Below, piece by piece: positions 1 to 8,638 of a stretch of DNA of 60,953 nucleotides. The position numbers and the translations under genes were made by a program. Position 1 is the first letter of the stretch; each line of letters begins with the position of its first letter. Source of the DNA: Planctomyces sp. (lineage in GTDB: Bacteria; Planctomycetota; Planctomycetia; Planctomycetales; Planctomycetaceae); the NCBI GenBank assembly GCA_005778225.1, contig SXPC01000225.1:1-60953 (forward strand), given 5' to 3'. The notes under the pieces were generated by a model. That model did no database searches. It saw only the letters and a list, made by a program, of their open reading frames with translations, and was not told the origin of the DNA.

Positions 1-85
1 AGTAGTCGAAGTCGCAGGCCTGCCCAATGACGATAGGGCCGGAACCGATGATGAGGATCTTCTTGAGGTCGGTACGTTTAGGCAC
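1..85 (-). CDS. carB: Carbamoyl-phosphate synthase large subunit, N-terminal fragment
   Basis: Only the first 28 codons lie in the window; the gene runs off the left edge. The minus strand reads GTG CCT AAA CGT ACC GAC, giving (M)[15 protein letters not shown] followed by [12 protein letters not shown]. This is the very conserved start of CarB, the ATP-grasp subunit that makes carbamoyl phosphate from glutamine-derived ammonia, bicarbonate and ATP for arginine and pyrimidine synthesis. The start codon is GTG. The match of MPKR followed by [11 protein letters not shown] is distinctive enough to name the gene despite its shortness. Confidence 0.93.
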   Translation of the reverse strand, partial: MPKRTDLKKILIIGSGPIVIGQACDFDY

Positions 86-415
86 GGGCGCAGATTTCTT
101 ACTGTGGATTCGGGCGAGTATTCAGCCATGAAGCAGAACAACACTGCTTCATTGACAGTCACTTCAGGACGTCAAAATTCAGGCGGCGCGTAAGTTCAGC
201 CACGCGCGAGCGCAAATTTCATCAAAGGTATCAAGAGGGCGCCGAGATTCAAGCGCACGCGCTGGGAACGTCGTAAGAATTCATGGTGGCTGATCTGTTT
301 GAGCAATTTCAGTTTGGCAGTGCCGAAGCGATGCTGAGCCCAGTGTTGTCATTTTTCAGGCGGGAGTTACGATCTTCCGCAGTCGTTCGCCTCTTCTTTT
401 TGAAAGCATCCTGTT

Positions 416-916
416 GTGCCTAAAGCCTCCCCTGCCCCAAAGAAATCGACCGGCCTTCGCTACTGGCTGTTCAAATCCGAGCCCACGGCCTACTCCATCG
501 ACGATCTGGCCCGCGACAAGAAAACGTACTGGGACGGCGTTCGCAACTATCAGGCCCGCAACATGTTGCGTGACGAAGTCAAGAAAGGTGACCTCGTTTT
601 CTGCTACCACAGCAACGCCGAGCCGATGGCGATTGTGGGAATCATGGAAATTGTGAAAGAGTCTTACGTCGATCACTCTGCATTCGATAAGAACGACGAA
701 TGCCATTACGATCCGAAAAGCAATCCGGATAACCCCGCCTGGGTGATGGTTGATGTGAAATTCGTCGAGAAGTTCGCAACGCCTGTGACCCGGGAGATGC
801 TGAAGGATAATCCCGTCACAGCCGACATGATGGTGATGAAGAAAGGCTCTCGCCTTTCGATCCAGCCGGTCACCAAAGAGGAATGGGATGCGGTGTTGAA
901 GCTCGCCGGTAAATGA
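416..916 (+). CDS. EVE domain-containing protein
   Basis: This 166-residue protein is essentially one EVE domain (PUA-like fold). Visible family motifs are RYWLFKSEP near residue 15, WDGVRNYQARN near 39-50, GDLVFCYHSN near 59, and a C-terminal block around LSIQPVTKEEWD. EVE proteins bind modified bases in nucleic acid; the human homologue is THYN1. The exact role here is unknown. The start is GTG with no clear Shine-Dalgarno; an overlapping TTG lies at 414 in another frame. The gene stands alone, convergent with the next gene across a perfect hairpin. Confidence 0.9.
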   Translation: MPKASPAPKKSTGLRYWLFKSEPTAYSIDDLARDKKTYWDGVRNYQARNMLRDEVKKGDLVFCYHSNAEPMAIVGIMEIVKESYVDHSAFDKNDECHYDPKSNPDNPAWVMVDVKFVEKFATPVTREMLKDNPVTADMMVMKKGSRLSIQPVTKEEWDAVLKLAGK

Positions 917-931
917 TTCCCACCTGCGCCA

Positions 932-959
932 CCTTCTCTCTGTTCTTTCAGAGAGAAGG
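932..959. terminator. Perfect 11-bp hairpin between convergent genes
   Basis: CCTTCTCTCTG (932-942) pairs perfectly with CAGAGAGAAGG (949-959) around a 6-nt loop. It lies 15 nt after the EVE-protein stop and 40 nt after the stop of the convergent gene at 999. There is no strong U-tract on either side, so it is a plausible bidirectional terminator rather than a textbook one. Confidence 0.6.
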
Positions 960-998
960 GCAAACATCATCTCATCGGAGTTGAGAAATGATTAAAGC

Positions 999-1445
999 TT
1001 AGTAGCTGCCGCCGGTTGAGCCGAAGCTGCCGTACGAGCCGTAACCACCGAACTGGATCGAAGAGACAGGAGCTCCGACCGAGCCATAGCTGCCGTATCC
1101 ACCGTAGCTACCGCCAGTTGAACCGTAGCCGCCGCTTGAACCACCGGTTGAGCCGTAGCTGCCAGCGCTGCCGCCTGAGCTGCCATTGTGTCGGTGCTTG
1201 TGACGGAAGTGACCACGACGACCGCCGCCTGAGCTGCCGCCGGTTGAACCGTAGTCATCGGCGTATCCGCCGCTGGAACCGCCGGTTGAGCCATAGGTGT
1301 CGCCACCGTAGGAACCGTAGGTATCGCCAGTCGATCCGCCGCTTGAGCCGTGGCCACGGTGACGGAACAGACCAGCGGTCGCTGGTGACAGTGAGCTGGC
1401 ACCAATGACCAACGCGAGTGTTGTGCAAAGAACGATCTTGGACAT
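999..1445 (-). CDS. Small secreted Gly/Ser/Tyr-rich repeat protein
   Basis: The protein has about 148 residues. A signal peptide (MSKIVLCTTLALVIGASSL, cleavage near ATAG) is followed by low-complexity sequence built from imperfect copies of GSTGGSSGGY, interrupted by a basic His/Arg patch (GRRGHFRHKHRH). ATG 1445 is preferred because GGAGAA lies 7 nt upstream; an upstream TTG at 1460 is in frame. No enzymatic motif is visible. Short Gly-rich exported proteins of this kind are common in planctomycetes and may be surface or matrix components; that role is inference. Confidence 0.72.
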   Translation of the reverse strand: MSKIVLCTTLALVIGASSLSPATAGLFRHRGHGSSGGSTGDTYGSYGGDTYGSTGGSSGGYADDYGSTGGSSGGGRRGHFRHKHRHNGSSGGSAGSYGSTGGSSGGYGSTGGSYGGYGSYGSVGAPVSSIQFGGYGSYGSFGSTGGSY

Positions 1446-1649
1446 TCGAGGCTTCTCCAAAGTAGCATAGACAGAATTGTCATGAATCGCGCGAATCGCT
1501 CGCGCGGAATGTTCAGTACGTGAGTATTGTAATTGTTACATGGCACATGCAAGATGCGGGGTATACGCCGATATGAGAATCTGGATAATTTCGCGTGATA
1601 CATCGGAACGCATGAATTCGACTCATCATGTGTGGCTAATCTGATACCA

Positions 1650-2027
1650 ATGATTCACCTGACGCAACTATCTCCGAAGTCTTGTGACAGCTGTGGCTTA
1701 TGCTGCGAAGGCATTGGTTCGCCTGTCCTCGAATACGCAACACGGTACACCGGCTACGTACCGCCGCGACCAGTCGGTATGACCCCGGAGCTGATTGAGG
1801 AGATCGAGTTCCATTTCTCCGGGCTTTGCAGGGGGCAGGAGCCGCTGGAACGCTGTTTGTGGTTTGACCCAGTGGCGAGAGGGTGTCGCCATTACGACCT
1901 TCGGCCCCAGATTTGCCGTGATTATGAGCTTGGAGGCACTTCGTGTCTTTTGAGCCGAAAGAAGTGGTTGGAGGAGCAGCCAAAGGCCGATGTATCAACA
2001 AAAACTGATGCGTCGTCTTTCCTTTGA
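1650..2027 (+). CDS. YkgJ-family cysteine cluster protein
   Basis: A protein of about 125 residues with the N-terminal cluster CDSCGLCCEGIGSPV and later cysteines in CRGQ, CLWF, GCRHYDLRPQICRDY. This spacing defines the YkgJ/UPF0153 family, which is thought to bind zinc or an iron-sulfur cluster; its function is unknown. ATG 1650 is chosen, but GTG 1632 would add six residues (MANLIP). Neither has a Shine-Dalgarno. It is followed 99 nt later by the acyl-CoA dehydrogenase. Confidence 0.85.
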   Translation: MIHLTQLSPKSCDSCGLCCEGIGSPVLEYATRYTGYVPPRPVGMTPELIEEIEFHFSGLCRGQEPLERCLWFDPVARGCRHYDLRPQICRDYELGGTSCLLSRKKWLEEQPKADVSTKTDASSFL

Positions 2028-2126
2028 TCTTATTGAGCCTATAATTGACGCATCAAGTAACTCAATTGGGAATCTTTCGGCGATGAGACAGCCTTTCCGC
2101 TGACCACGAATGCAAGAGGTGACATC

Positions 2127-4046
2127 ATGACGCAAATGTTGAAACCAGAAGAACAAACGACGACCCCACGAGATGACAACTTCGTTGAAGTTGCCCTGAG
2201 GCTCTCCGGCAAAAGCGAGGAAGAAGCACGGACAACCGGGGAGATGGATCGAGCGGACGACCAGCTCGAAAAGATGTTTGATAAGAAATATCAGACGATC
2301 GGCAGCCCGATTCACAAAGCTGTCTGGGATGACGAAGTCGATGTGGACCTTTTCAAACCGCATCCGACGCAAGTCGATGAGCATACCCAGCGTGTCATGG
2401 ATCATTCGATCGACGTTGTCAGGCGTCATAAGGCAGCCGGGACACTCTTGAACGAACAGAACAAAATCAGCCAACAGGCCCTTCAGGACCTTGCGCAAGC
2501 CGGTTACTGGGGCATGTTGGTTGACCGGTCTTTTGGAGGCGCGGGCGCCCCGTTCCGCGTCTTCTCCAAGTTCTTGACGCGGATGGCGACCGTCGACCCG
2601 ACAGTCGCGGGTTTAGGCTCCGTCCACGGCTGTATTGGTGCCGTCGATCCCATCCGCGCTTTTGGTAACGATGAGCAACAGGCTCAATATCTGCCCAAGC
2701 TGGCGGACGGCGAGAAGCTGTCTGGTTTCGCGCTGACGGAGCCCGCGGCGGGTTCCGATCTGACAGCGCTCAAGACGACTGCTGTTCTCGACGGCGATGA
2801 TTATGTCGTCAATGGTGAGAAGCTGTTTATCACCAATGCGACCTTCGGACGAACGATTGGGCTTGTCTGCAAAATTGAGGGCATCCCAGCCGTTCTGATT
2901 GCTGATCTTCCCAAGGAAGAAAACGAACAGTTCCATTTGGTGAAGTATGGGATTCACGCCCTGCGTCACTCGTACAACAACGGGCTGGTTTTCAAAGACT
3001 TCCGCGTACCGAAGAAGAACCTGCTGGCCGTTCCAGCGGGTGACGGGCTGACGATTGCCTATCACGGCCTCAATCGTGGCCGCGTTGCCTTGTGTGCGAC
3101 GGCAGCCGGGACGATGAGATTGATGATGGCGAACATGCTGCCGTGGGCGAAGTTTCGTCGGACGTATGGGAACCCGATTGATACGCGTGAACTGGTTCAA
3201 AAGCGCATTGGTAAACTGGCCGGGATGATCGTTGCTGCTGATGCACTCGTCGATTGGACAAGCTGGCTGCTTGATGAAGGATTTCGCGGCGAGATGGAAT
3301 GCATCATCGCCAAGATCTTTGGCAGTGAATCACAAAAGGAAGCCGCCATTGAGCTGTTCATGAAAACGCACGGCGGTCGCGCCTTCCTTCACGGACACCT
3401 GTTCGGCGATTACGTCCATGAGTTCCTGGCCCCTTGTATCTACGAAGGGGAAGGCGAGATGCTCGGCATGGCGTTTCTCAAATCGCTGATCAAGGATCAT
3501 GGTCGCAAGTATTATGAGCCGATTGGCAAAGCGATCGCGAAGGCGGGCATCAAGAATCCTAACCCGATGAACCCGATGCATGCCTGGGCGATCAAGGATG
3601 CTGCCATTCCCTATCTGGGATGGCGTATTGCCCAGAATCTGAACGGCTGGAAGAAGCTGAATTTCGGCGGGATGTCTGACGTCCTGGCAGAACATGCTTC
3701 CTACGCTGCTAACGAACTACAGAGTTCTCGTTTTGCCGTCGATGGCCTGATGCAGAAGTATCAGCTCAAGCTGGCGGATCGTCAGTGTTCGATGGCGGAT
3801 GCGTCGTTGAGAATTCAGAATCTCGTCACGATGCTCGTGACGGCTTTATGGGCCGACGCCCAAGGCAACGAGCTTCATGCGACGGCAGCGGACGTCATGT
3901 GCCAGGAGCTCAAGCAGCGAATCACAGGTAGGAAACTTGGTGCGAAGTACTACCGTACGGTCACCAAACTCGGGGCTGCGATCGCTGAGGGCGGGTATTC
4001 CGACATTGCAGGAATCGATCCGGAACCGATCTTGATGAAGTACTAA
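2127..4046 (+). CDS. Acyl-CoA dehydrogenase family protein (long form)
   Basis: A 639-residue flavoprotein of the acyl-CoA dehydrogenase superfamily, which oxidises acyl-CoA thioesters at the alpha-beta bond using FAD. The N-terminal 80 residues are a low-similarity extension. The ACAD N-terminal domain follows ([19 protein letters not shown]), then the FAD/substrate signature [19 protein letters not shown] near residue 206, the middle beta-domain ([11 protein letters not shown]), and the C-terminal helical domain with the active-site region [15 protein letters not shown]-terminal extension of about 150 residues makes it longer than the usual 380 residues and closer to VLCAD/ACAD9-like forms. 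GAGGTG lies just upstream of the ATG. It appears monocistronic, with a hairpin after the stop. Confidence 0.9.
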   Translation: MTQMLKPEEQTTTPRDDNFVEVALRLSGKSEEEARTTGEMDRADDQLEKMFDKKYQTIGSPIHKAVWDDEVDVDLFKPHPTQVDEHTQRVMDHSIDVVRRHKAAGTLLNEQNKISQQALQDLAQAGYWGMLVDRSFGGAGAPFRVFSKFLTRMATVDPTVAGLGSVHGCIGAVDPIRAFGNDEQQAQYLPKLADGEKLSGFALTEPAAGSDLTALKTTAVLDGDDYVVNGEKLFITNATFGRTIGLVCKIEGIPAVLIADLPKEENEQFHLVKYGIHALRHSYNNGLVFKDFRVPKKNLLAVPAGDGLTIAYHGLNRGRVALCATAAGTMRLMMANMLPWAKFRRTYGNPIDTRELVQKRIGKLAGMIVAADALVDWTSWLLDEGFRGEMECIIAKIFGSESQKEAAIELFMKTHGGRAFLHGHLFGDYVHEFLAPCIYEGEGEMLGMAFLKSLIKDHGRKYYEPIGKAIAKAGIKNPNPMNPMHAWAIKDAAIPYLGWRIAQNLNGWKKLNFGGMSDVLAEHASYAANELQSSRFAVDGLMQKYQLKLADRQCSMADASLRIQNLVTMLVTALWADAQGNELHATAADVMCQELKQRITGRKLGAKYYRTVTKLGAAIAEGGYSDIAGIDPEPILMKY

Positions 4047-4075
4047 CGGACGCGAATAATTTGATATTCAAACGG

Positions 4076-4110
4076 CAGGCTCAGGCGACTTTAGTGGCCT
4101 GGGCCTGTTT
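4076..4110 (+). terminator. Rho-independent-like terminator after the acyl-CoA dehydrogenase
   Basis: CAGGCTCAGGC (4076-4086) pairs with GCCTGGGCCTG (4097-4107) with one mismatch, closing a 10-nt loop, followed by TTTCGGTTT. It lies 30 nt after the stop codon and also just downstream of the convergent serine hydrolase ending at 4150. Confidence 0.6.
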
Positions 4111-4149
4111 CGGTTTACAGACGACCCAGCCATCTGGATACGGAAAAAT

Positions 4150-5265
4150 TCAAGGTTCGAGTTGAATGGGAATACTCAGAAGTTTTTTCATGACCTCATG
4201 GACTGGCTTTTGTTCAAAGGCGTTGGAAGTGACGAGAACCGCTTCTTTCCGGGTTGGTATGAAGCAGACGGCACAGTACCACATGGTGTTACTGCCATTA
4301 TGAAACAACACCGGCTCGGGCTTGTTCGGAAAGAAGATGACCCAGCCAGCCGCGTAACGATCAGGGCCGGGGGTATGGAGTGCTTTCAGCGTTTCTTCCG
4401 TGAGGCCGAGAGGATTGGATTCGGCGGAGAAGTGCGCGACGATGAATTTTGACCAATCTTCCAGGCTGGCATGAACAGTCCCAGCTGGGCCGAGAAATGG
4501 TGGATTGTCTCCTTCGACAGCAGCAGGCACCTTCATCGCGTTGCGAACATGCCCGTAGGGTTGTGTCACGTTTTTACTCGACTTGACAGGGCCAAAGCCA
4601 GCCGACTTCATCCCCAGCGGCTCGAAGATCTGCTCTCGCATGAGAGTTTCCCAGGCCTTGCCGGACTGACGTTCGAGTAGATGCCCGAGCAGGATATAGC
4701 CCAGGTTGGAATAAGTATCATTGGTATCGGGTGCGTACTCGGGAGCTTCTTTTAGAACAGGCTGTAAAACATCACGGCGTTGCTTGATCTTCCCCTGCTC
4801 ATCTTTGACTGCTCTCTTCAGGAGCATCTCTGTGACGGAGGCATTGGCTTTCAGACCACTGCGATGATGAAGCAGCTGCTTGACCGTGACTGTTTTGAAA
4901 TCGTTGTGAATCTCCCAGTCAGCCAGTAGCTCACCGAGCGTCGAATCGAACTTGAGTTCACCACGCTGGACGGCCAGTCCGATCAATGTTCCTGTCATTG
5001 CTTTAGTGCAGGAACCGAGGTGGAACAGGTCTTGATCCGTGATGAGATTCTCTTTGCGATGGTGTCGCTTCCCGGCGGTTGCCTGGGCTTTGATTTTCCC
5101 GTCGTGGACAACGAGAACTCCCATGCCGCCGGGATGCTCGTGTTTCTCGATGACTTTCGTCAGCAGCGTCTTTAGACTCACTGCCGTGATTTCTTCGGCG
5201 GAAACAGAAACGCCGCAGGCCAGCAGTACCGTAACTATAGCAATCATGGCCATCTGAGATTTCAT
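4150..5265 (-). CDS. Exported serine hydrolase, beta-lactamase/class C-like family
   Basis: A 371-residue protein with a signal peptide (residues 1-23, ending VSAEE). The serine beta-lactamase-like motifs are present: SCTK (Ser85-Lys88, SxxK), YSN (Tyr185-Asn187), and an HNG triad replacing KTG near residue 330. The family includes esterases, D-aminopeptidases and penicillin-binding-protein-like peptidases; the substrate is not predictable. It lies 11 nt downstream of the alpha/beta hydrolase gene on the same strand, so the two are probably cotranscribed. A second in-frame ATG occurs at 5253. Confidence 0.88.
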   Translation of the reverse strand: MKSQMAMIAIVTVLLACGVSVSAEEITAVSLKTLLTKVIEKHEHPGGMGVLVVHDGKIKAQATAGKRHHRKENLITDQDLFHLGSCTKAMTGTLIGLAVQRGELKFDSTLGELLADWEIHNDFKTVTVKQLLHHRSGLKANASVTEMLLKRAVKDEQGKIKQRRDVLQPVLKEAPEYAPDTNDTYSNLGYILLGHLLERQSGKAWETLMREQIFEPLGMKSAGFGPVKSSKNVTQPYGHVRNAMKVPAAVEGDNPPFLGPAGTVHASLEDWSKFIVAHFSAESNPLGLTEETLKALHTPGPDRYAAGWVIFFPNKPEPVLFHNGSNTMWYCAVCFIPTRKEAVLVTSNAFEQKPVHEVMKKLLSIPIQLEP

Positions 5266-5276
5266 GCACAGCCAGT

Positions 5277-6224
5277 TCAGTTTGCAGGGAAAGAGTGAGC
5301 GACAGAGGTATCGATGAACTCGATCAGGAGTTTACGATAAGCGTCCTTGTCTCTTACATCCAGTCCCATATGAGTTGCGTCTTCGAAGATTTTGAGTGTC
5401 GATTGGGCTTTGACGACTTCATGAAGAGCTTGTGCTTCGCTGGGTCTGGCGTGGACATCCTGGTCGCCTGCCAGGATTAACACCGGAACATCCGCTGGTA
5501 TCCCGGAAATCGACTTCAGTGGCGAGATCTTATCAAACTGGGGAAGAACAGTGAGGGCAGCCAGTCGCAGACTGCGATAGGCAAAGGCATCAAGGTAATC
5601 AGGCAGCATGTTCTGACAGCGATTCCAGACAGCCGTCTGCAAATCCTGATAGGGACATTCCAGAATATAGGCGCGGGCGCGCTGGCCGAGTTCCTGTGCT
5701 GCAAACACCGCTGCGGCAGATCCCAGCGACTGTCCCCAGACGACCAGTGACTGGTCCGGGTGATTCGCTCTCAGCCAGTCCTGACACGCAAGCACGTCCC
5801 GCTGAGCTGAATAGCCGAAGTCATTGCGATCACCTTGTGAATCTCCATGTGCACGCAGCGAGGGAATCATCACAGAGTAACCGGCTTTGAGAAGCCATTG
5901 GATATGATGCTCGGCGGCGGATCGGCTCGCGAAATTGCCGTGGAGGAGAAGAATGACAGGTTTGCCTGACTGACCAGGAAAGTACCAGGCGCCGATCTCA
6001 AGGTCGTCGCTGGTGCGAAGGCGGAGATTCTCGTAGGTGACGTCTTTCAGGAGTCGCGGGGTCTCGGTTGAAAGGCGCGGTGCCCGACGACTCGTCAAGT
6101 AGTTGGTAACCAGCAGGCTCAGTCCAAGCCATAGCGTGATGACCAGCGACGACGACCAGAAGAGTCGTCGGCTGAGTCGTTTTCGGACGGGTAAACTCTC
6201 GTGAGGTGTCTGTGCGTGTGACAT
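5277..6224 (-). CDS. Membrane-anchored alpha/beta hydrolase
   Basis: A 315-residue protein with an N-terminal membrane segment (about residues 21-42, after a basic cluster) and an alpha/beta-hydrolase domain. LLLHGN (93-98) forms the oxyanion region. GQSLGS carries the probable nucleophile Ser166. GDQDVHA supplies the acid near residue 257, and ATHMG the histidine near 286. It resembles the FrsA/BEM46-type family that acts outside the cytoplasm. It probably forms a short operon with the downstream serine hydrolase, and perhaps with the VOC gene 54 nt upstream. Substrate unknown. Confidence 0.87.
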   Translation of the reverse strand: MSHAQTPHESLPVRKRLSRRLFWSSSLVITLWLGLSLLVTNYLTSRRAPRLSTETPRLLKDVTYENLRLRTSDDLEIGAWYFPGQSGKPVILLLHGNFASRSAAEHHIQWLLKAGYSVMIPSLRAHGDSQGDRNDFGYSAQRDVLACQDWLRANHPDQSLVVWGQSLGSAAAVFAAQELGQRARAYILECPYQDLQTAVWNRCQNMLPDYLDAFAYRSLRLAALTVLPQFDKISPLKSISGIPADVPVLILAGDQDVHARPSEAQALHEVVKAQSTLKIFEDATHMGLDVRDKDAYRKLLIEFIDTSVAHSFPAN

Positions 6225-6278
6225 GAGTTAGTAAATGCTCGGGGACCATCTTTTTGAGACTGGTAATTTAAGCATTTA

Positions 6279-6773
6279 CTACGCGACTGACTGTGGGGTT
6301 TCAGTCATTTCCATAGCTTGGGTCATCAGATCGCGATATCGTTTCGTCAGTTCGTCCTTCGAGAGTTCTTCTTTGTTTGTCGAGATCGTCCAGCTGTGGC
6401 CGAAGGGGTCCATGACGCAGCCAGAGCGGTCGCCGTAGAACTGATCCTGGACGGGACGGACTTCTTTGGCTCCTGCTGCAATCGCGTTTGCGAAGGTCGC
6501 GTCGACGTCTTCAGTGTAGATCATCAGGCTGACAGGTGACCCGCCGAGGGTCAGTGGGCAACGGGCATTCCAGGCCGGATTTTCTTCTGCGAGCATGACG
6601 ACGGAATCGCCGATGCGGATTTCCGCGTGGCCAACGACGCCGTCGAGGCCTTCCAGACGCAGCTGTTCCTTCGCGCCAAATGCTTTCTCGTAGAATTGAA
6701 TCGCTTGGGGAGCATCGCGAACGATGATGTAAGGGGTGACCGAATGGTAGCCTGGGGGGATAGGACTTGGCAT
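6279..6773 (-). CDS. VOC (glyoxalase/bleomycin resistance fold) protein, PhnB-like
   Basis: A 164-residue single VOC module pair: VTPYIIVRDAPQAIQFYEKAF, then HAEIRIGDSVVMLAEE and a C-terminal half ending DPFGHSWTIST. The pattern matches the PhnB/YdcJ-like glyoxalase subgroup common in planctomycetes, whose substrates are mostly unknown. GGAGA precedes the ATG at a normal distance. It is the most upstream gene of a minus-strand run that continues into the two hydrolases. Confidence 0.9.
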   Translation of the reverse strand: MPSPIPPGYHSVTPYIIVRDAPQAIQFYEKAFGAKEQLRLEGLDGVVGHAEIRIGDSVVMLAEENPAWNARCPLTLGGSPVSLMIYTEDVDATFANAIAAGAKEVRPVQDQFYGDRSGCVMDPFGHSWTISTNKEELSKDELTKRYRDLMTQAMEMTETPQSVA

Positions 6774-7037
6774 CGTCGGGTCTCCTCATCAGTCGAGTGG
6801 ATAGAAGCAGCGAGCGTTTCACTTGAACTTGTTCGCTTGAGTTTACCCCTTGCTGGAGTGGATACAAGTTTTTGTCGAAAAAGGGAGATGATCGGCGGAT
6901 GGCGTCGTTCCAGGTGCGTCGAAACCATCCGTGGAGAAATGCTGGTTTGATCCTCAACTGTGGCGGTGTTTGTCTGTTTCCCATTATACTGCACCCAAGA
7001 CATTCCCCTGCCAGTAATCACCAACGAGCCGACAACG

Positions 7038-7925
7038 ATGCCCGATGTCCCAGACTGGGTCGATGCAGGACGTGGACACACGCCTGATCTCAAATGGACC
7101 TTCAAAGCCGATGGTCCTTTGACCTCGATGAGGCTGACCCGCGAAACGTCCGAGCTTCATCTTACTGACGAAATCGGTGGGATTTATCGTCTGAGTTCGA
7201 CGGGCAAGATGACCCAGATGACTCGTTTTCCACAGAAGATCCGTCTACTGACGTGGAGCGATAACGGGGCCTATGGCGCTGGCATCGTCGGCAACAATGT
7301 TCTCATCCGCTTCGATCGACAGTTCACTGCGATCTGGGAAGTCGAACTCAGCGTCGATTGTGAAGCGATCGCGATTGATGCTTACGGCCAGTTCACGGCT
7401 GTTGCTTTCAAAGACTCGGGGAACCTGGTTCTCGATCCCTACCACCAGAAGGTCGGCATCTTTCAGACAATGCGTCCGGTTAAGTACATGGAGTTCATTC
7501 AGGACGAACCTGCGATCGTCGTCGCAGCTGAGCATGGCATGATCGCGTGCTTCGATCTTGTTGGGAAAAGCATCTGGGATGAAAAGCTCTGGTCAAACGC
7601 TGGGGATCTTTCTTTGGCGCAGATCTCGCATCAGGTCTGGCTAGCGGGTTATATGCACGGCCTGCAGATCTTTGGCTTCCATGGCGAGACGGAAGGATCG
7701 TACCTCATCGAAGGTAATGCCTCCAAGGTCTCCGTCTCTGCCCGCGGCGACAAGATTGCGACCTTTACCATCGAGCAGAACCTGCTCTGGATGGACAAGG
7801 ACAGCGAGATCATCTGGAGTACCCACGTCCCGTTCAACATCGCCTACCTGCAGGCCGACCCTCTCGGCCGGGAACTTATTCTGGCGGACCCTGAGGGCAA
7901 GGTGTACTGTCTGGCCTGGGAATAA
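7038..7925 (+). CDS. Beta-propeller (WD40/PQQ-like repeat) protein
   Basis: About 295 residues, with no signal peptide when started at ATG 7038 (MPDVPDWVDAG). The longer ORF from 6960 adds 26 residues that look untranslated. Repeated blade-like segments are visible: GGIYRLSSTGKMTQMTRFP, GIVGNNVLIRFDRQFTAIWE, GMIACFDLVGKSIWDEKLW, LLWMDKDSEIIWSTHV and GKVYCLAWE at the end. This points to a single propeller used for binding. No catalytic residues can be named and its partner is unknown. The gene is divergent from the VOC gene. Confidence 0.72.
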   Translation: MPDVPDWVDAGRGHTPDLKWTFKADGPLTSMRLTRETSELHLTDEIGGIYRLSSTGKMTQMTRFPQKIRLLTWSDNGAYGAGIVGNNVLIRFDRQFTAIWEVELSVDCEAIAIDAYGQFTAVAFKDSGNLVLDPYHQKVGIFQTMRPVKYMEFIQDEPAIVVAAEHGMIACFDLVGKSIWDEKLWSNAGDLSLAQISHQVWLAGYMHGLQIFGFHGETEGSYLIEGNASKVSVSARGDKIATFTIEQNLLWMDKDSEIIWSTHVPFNIAYLQADPLGRELILADPEGKVYCLAWE

Positions 7926-8008
7926 AAATCTTGTCGGATTGCGAATTTTGTGCAAAAGTGTTGCATTAGCACTAGCAAAGCGTTTGAAATCTGGCGTAAA
8001 TATCAGGT

Positions 8009-8443
8009 ATGCGGTTCCTTGTTGCGACACTTCTGGCAGTGATTTACGCGTCCCAGGCGTTGATGGGGCATGCGGGGCTGCATTTATTGTCGGGGCATAG
8101 CCACTTTCTTGCTCAAGAGTCATCGGATACCGAGGCTCGCATTGTCAGTTGTTTTCATGCACCGGGCGACAAATCGCCTTGTGAGCATGATCACCATTGT
8201 TCGCATCACCATGCGACGCCCAGTTCGGATGATTCGCCGGTGCATGAGCATCATGGGGATCACAGCGAAGACGACTGTCAGATCTGTCATCATCTTGCTC
8301 ATGCAGCTGTTCCATTTGTGCCTGCCTGTTTGATGGTTGAGCAGGGCTCTGTCCTTCCGCTCGATATGCCGCAGGAACGCTTTTATCATGCGGTAGTTGT
8401 TGCTTTGCCGCAGACTCGCGGTCCGCCTGCTTTCTTCGCCTGA
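8009..8443 (+). CDS. His-rich exported metal-binding-like protein (DUF2946-like)
   Basis: A 144-residue protein with an N-terminal signal peptide (MRFLVATLLAVIYASQALM) and a strongly His/Cys/Asp-rich middle, for example CEHDHHCSHHH and HEHHGDHSEDDCQICHH. It ends in the RGPPAFFA tail typical of DUF2946-like proteins. The composition suggests copper or zinc binding in the periplasm; this is inferred. It lies about 195 nt upstream of the DUF58-TGase-MoxR-permease operon, whose last gene is a permease of a family with metal exporters, so it may be part of one metal-handling unit. Confidence 0.7.
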   Translation: MRFLVATLLAVIYASQALMGHAGLHLLSGHSHFLAQESSDTEARIVSCFHAPGDKSPCEHDHHCSHHHATPSSDDSPVHEHHGDHSEDDCQICHHLAHAAVPFVPACLMVEQGSVLPLDMPQERFYHAVVVALPQTRGPPAFFA

Positions 8444-8638
8444 AGACCGACTGCTTTTCCAGGTCGTTGCTGCTTGCGCATCTGTTTGACTGGGTCTCAT
8501 TGACTGATTGCTCGCGCTCGAGTGATCCGTCTGACCTGTCGTGATGCCCTTCTGTCGTCAGTGACCGATCTGGAAGGCTGTCGTTCTTCACCAACACGTC
8601 TGTCACATTTCTTACACGTGTTTTTGCGGGGGAAGACG

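Noticed and set aside
356-970. 204-codon minus-strand ORF over the EVE gene
   Set aside because: Shadow of the EVE-domain gene, whose plus-strand motifs are unambiguous.
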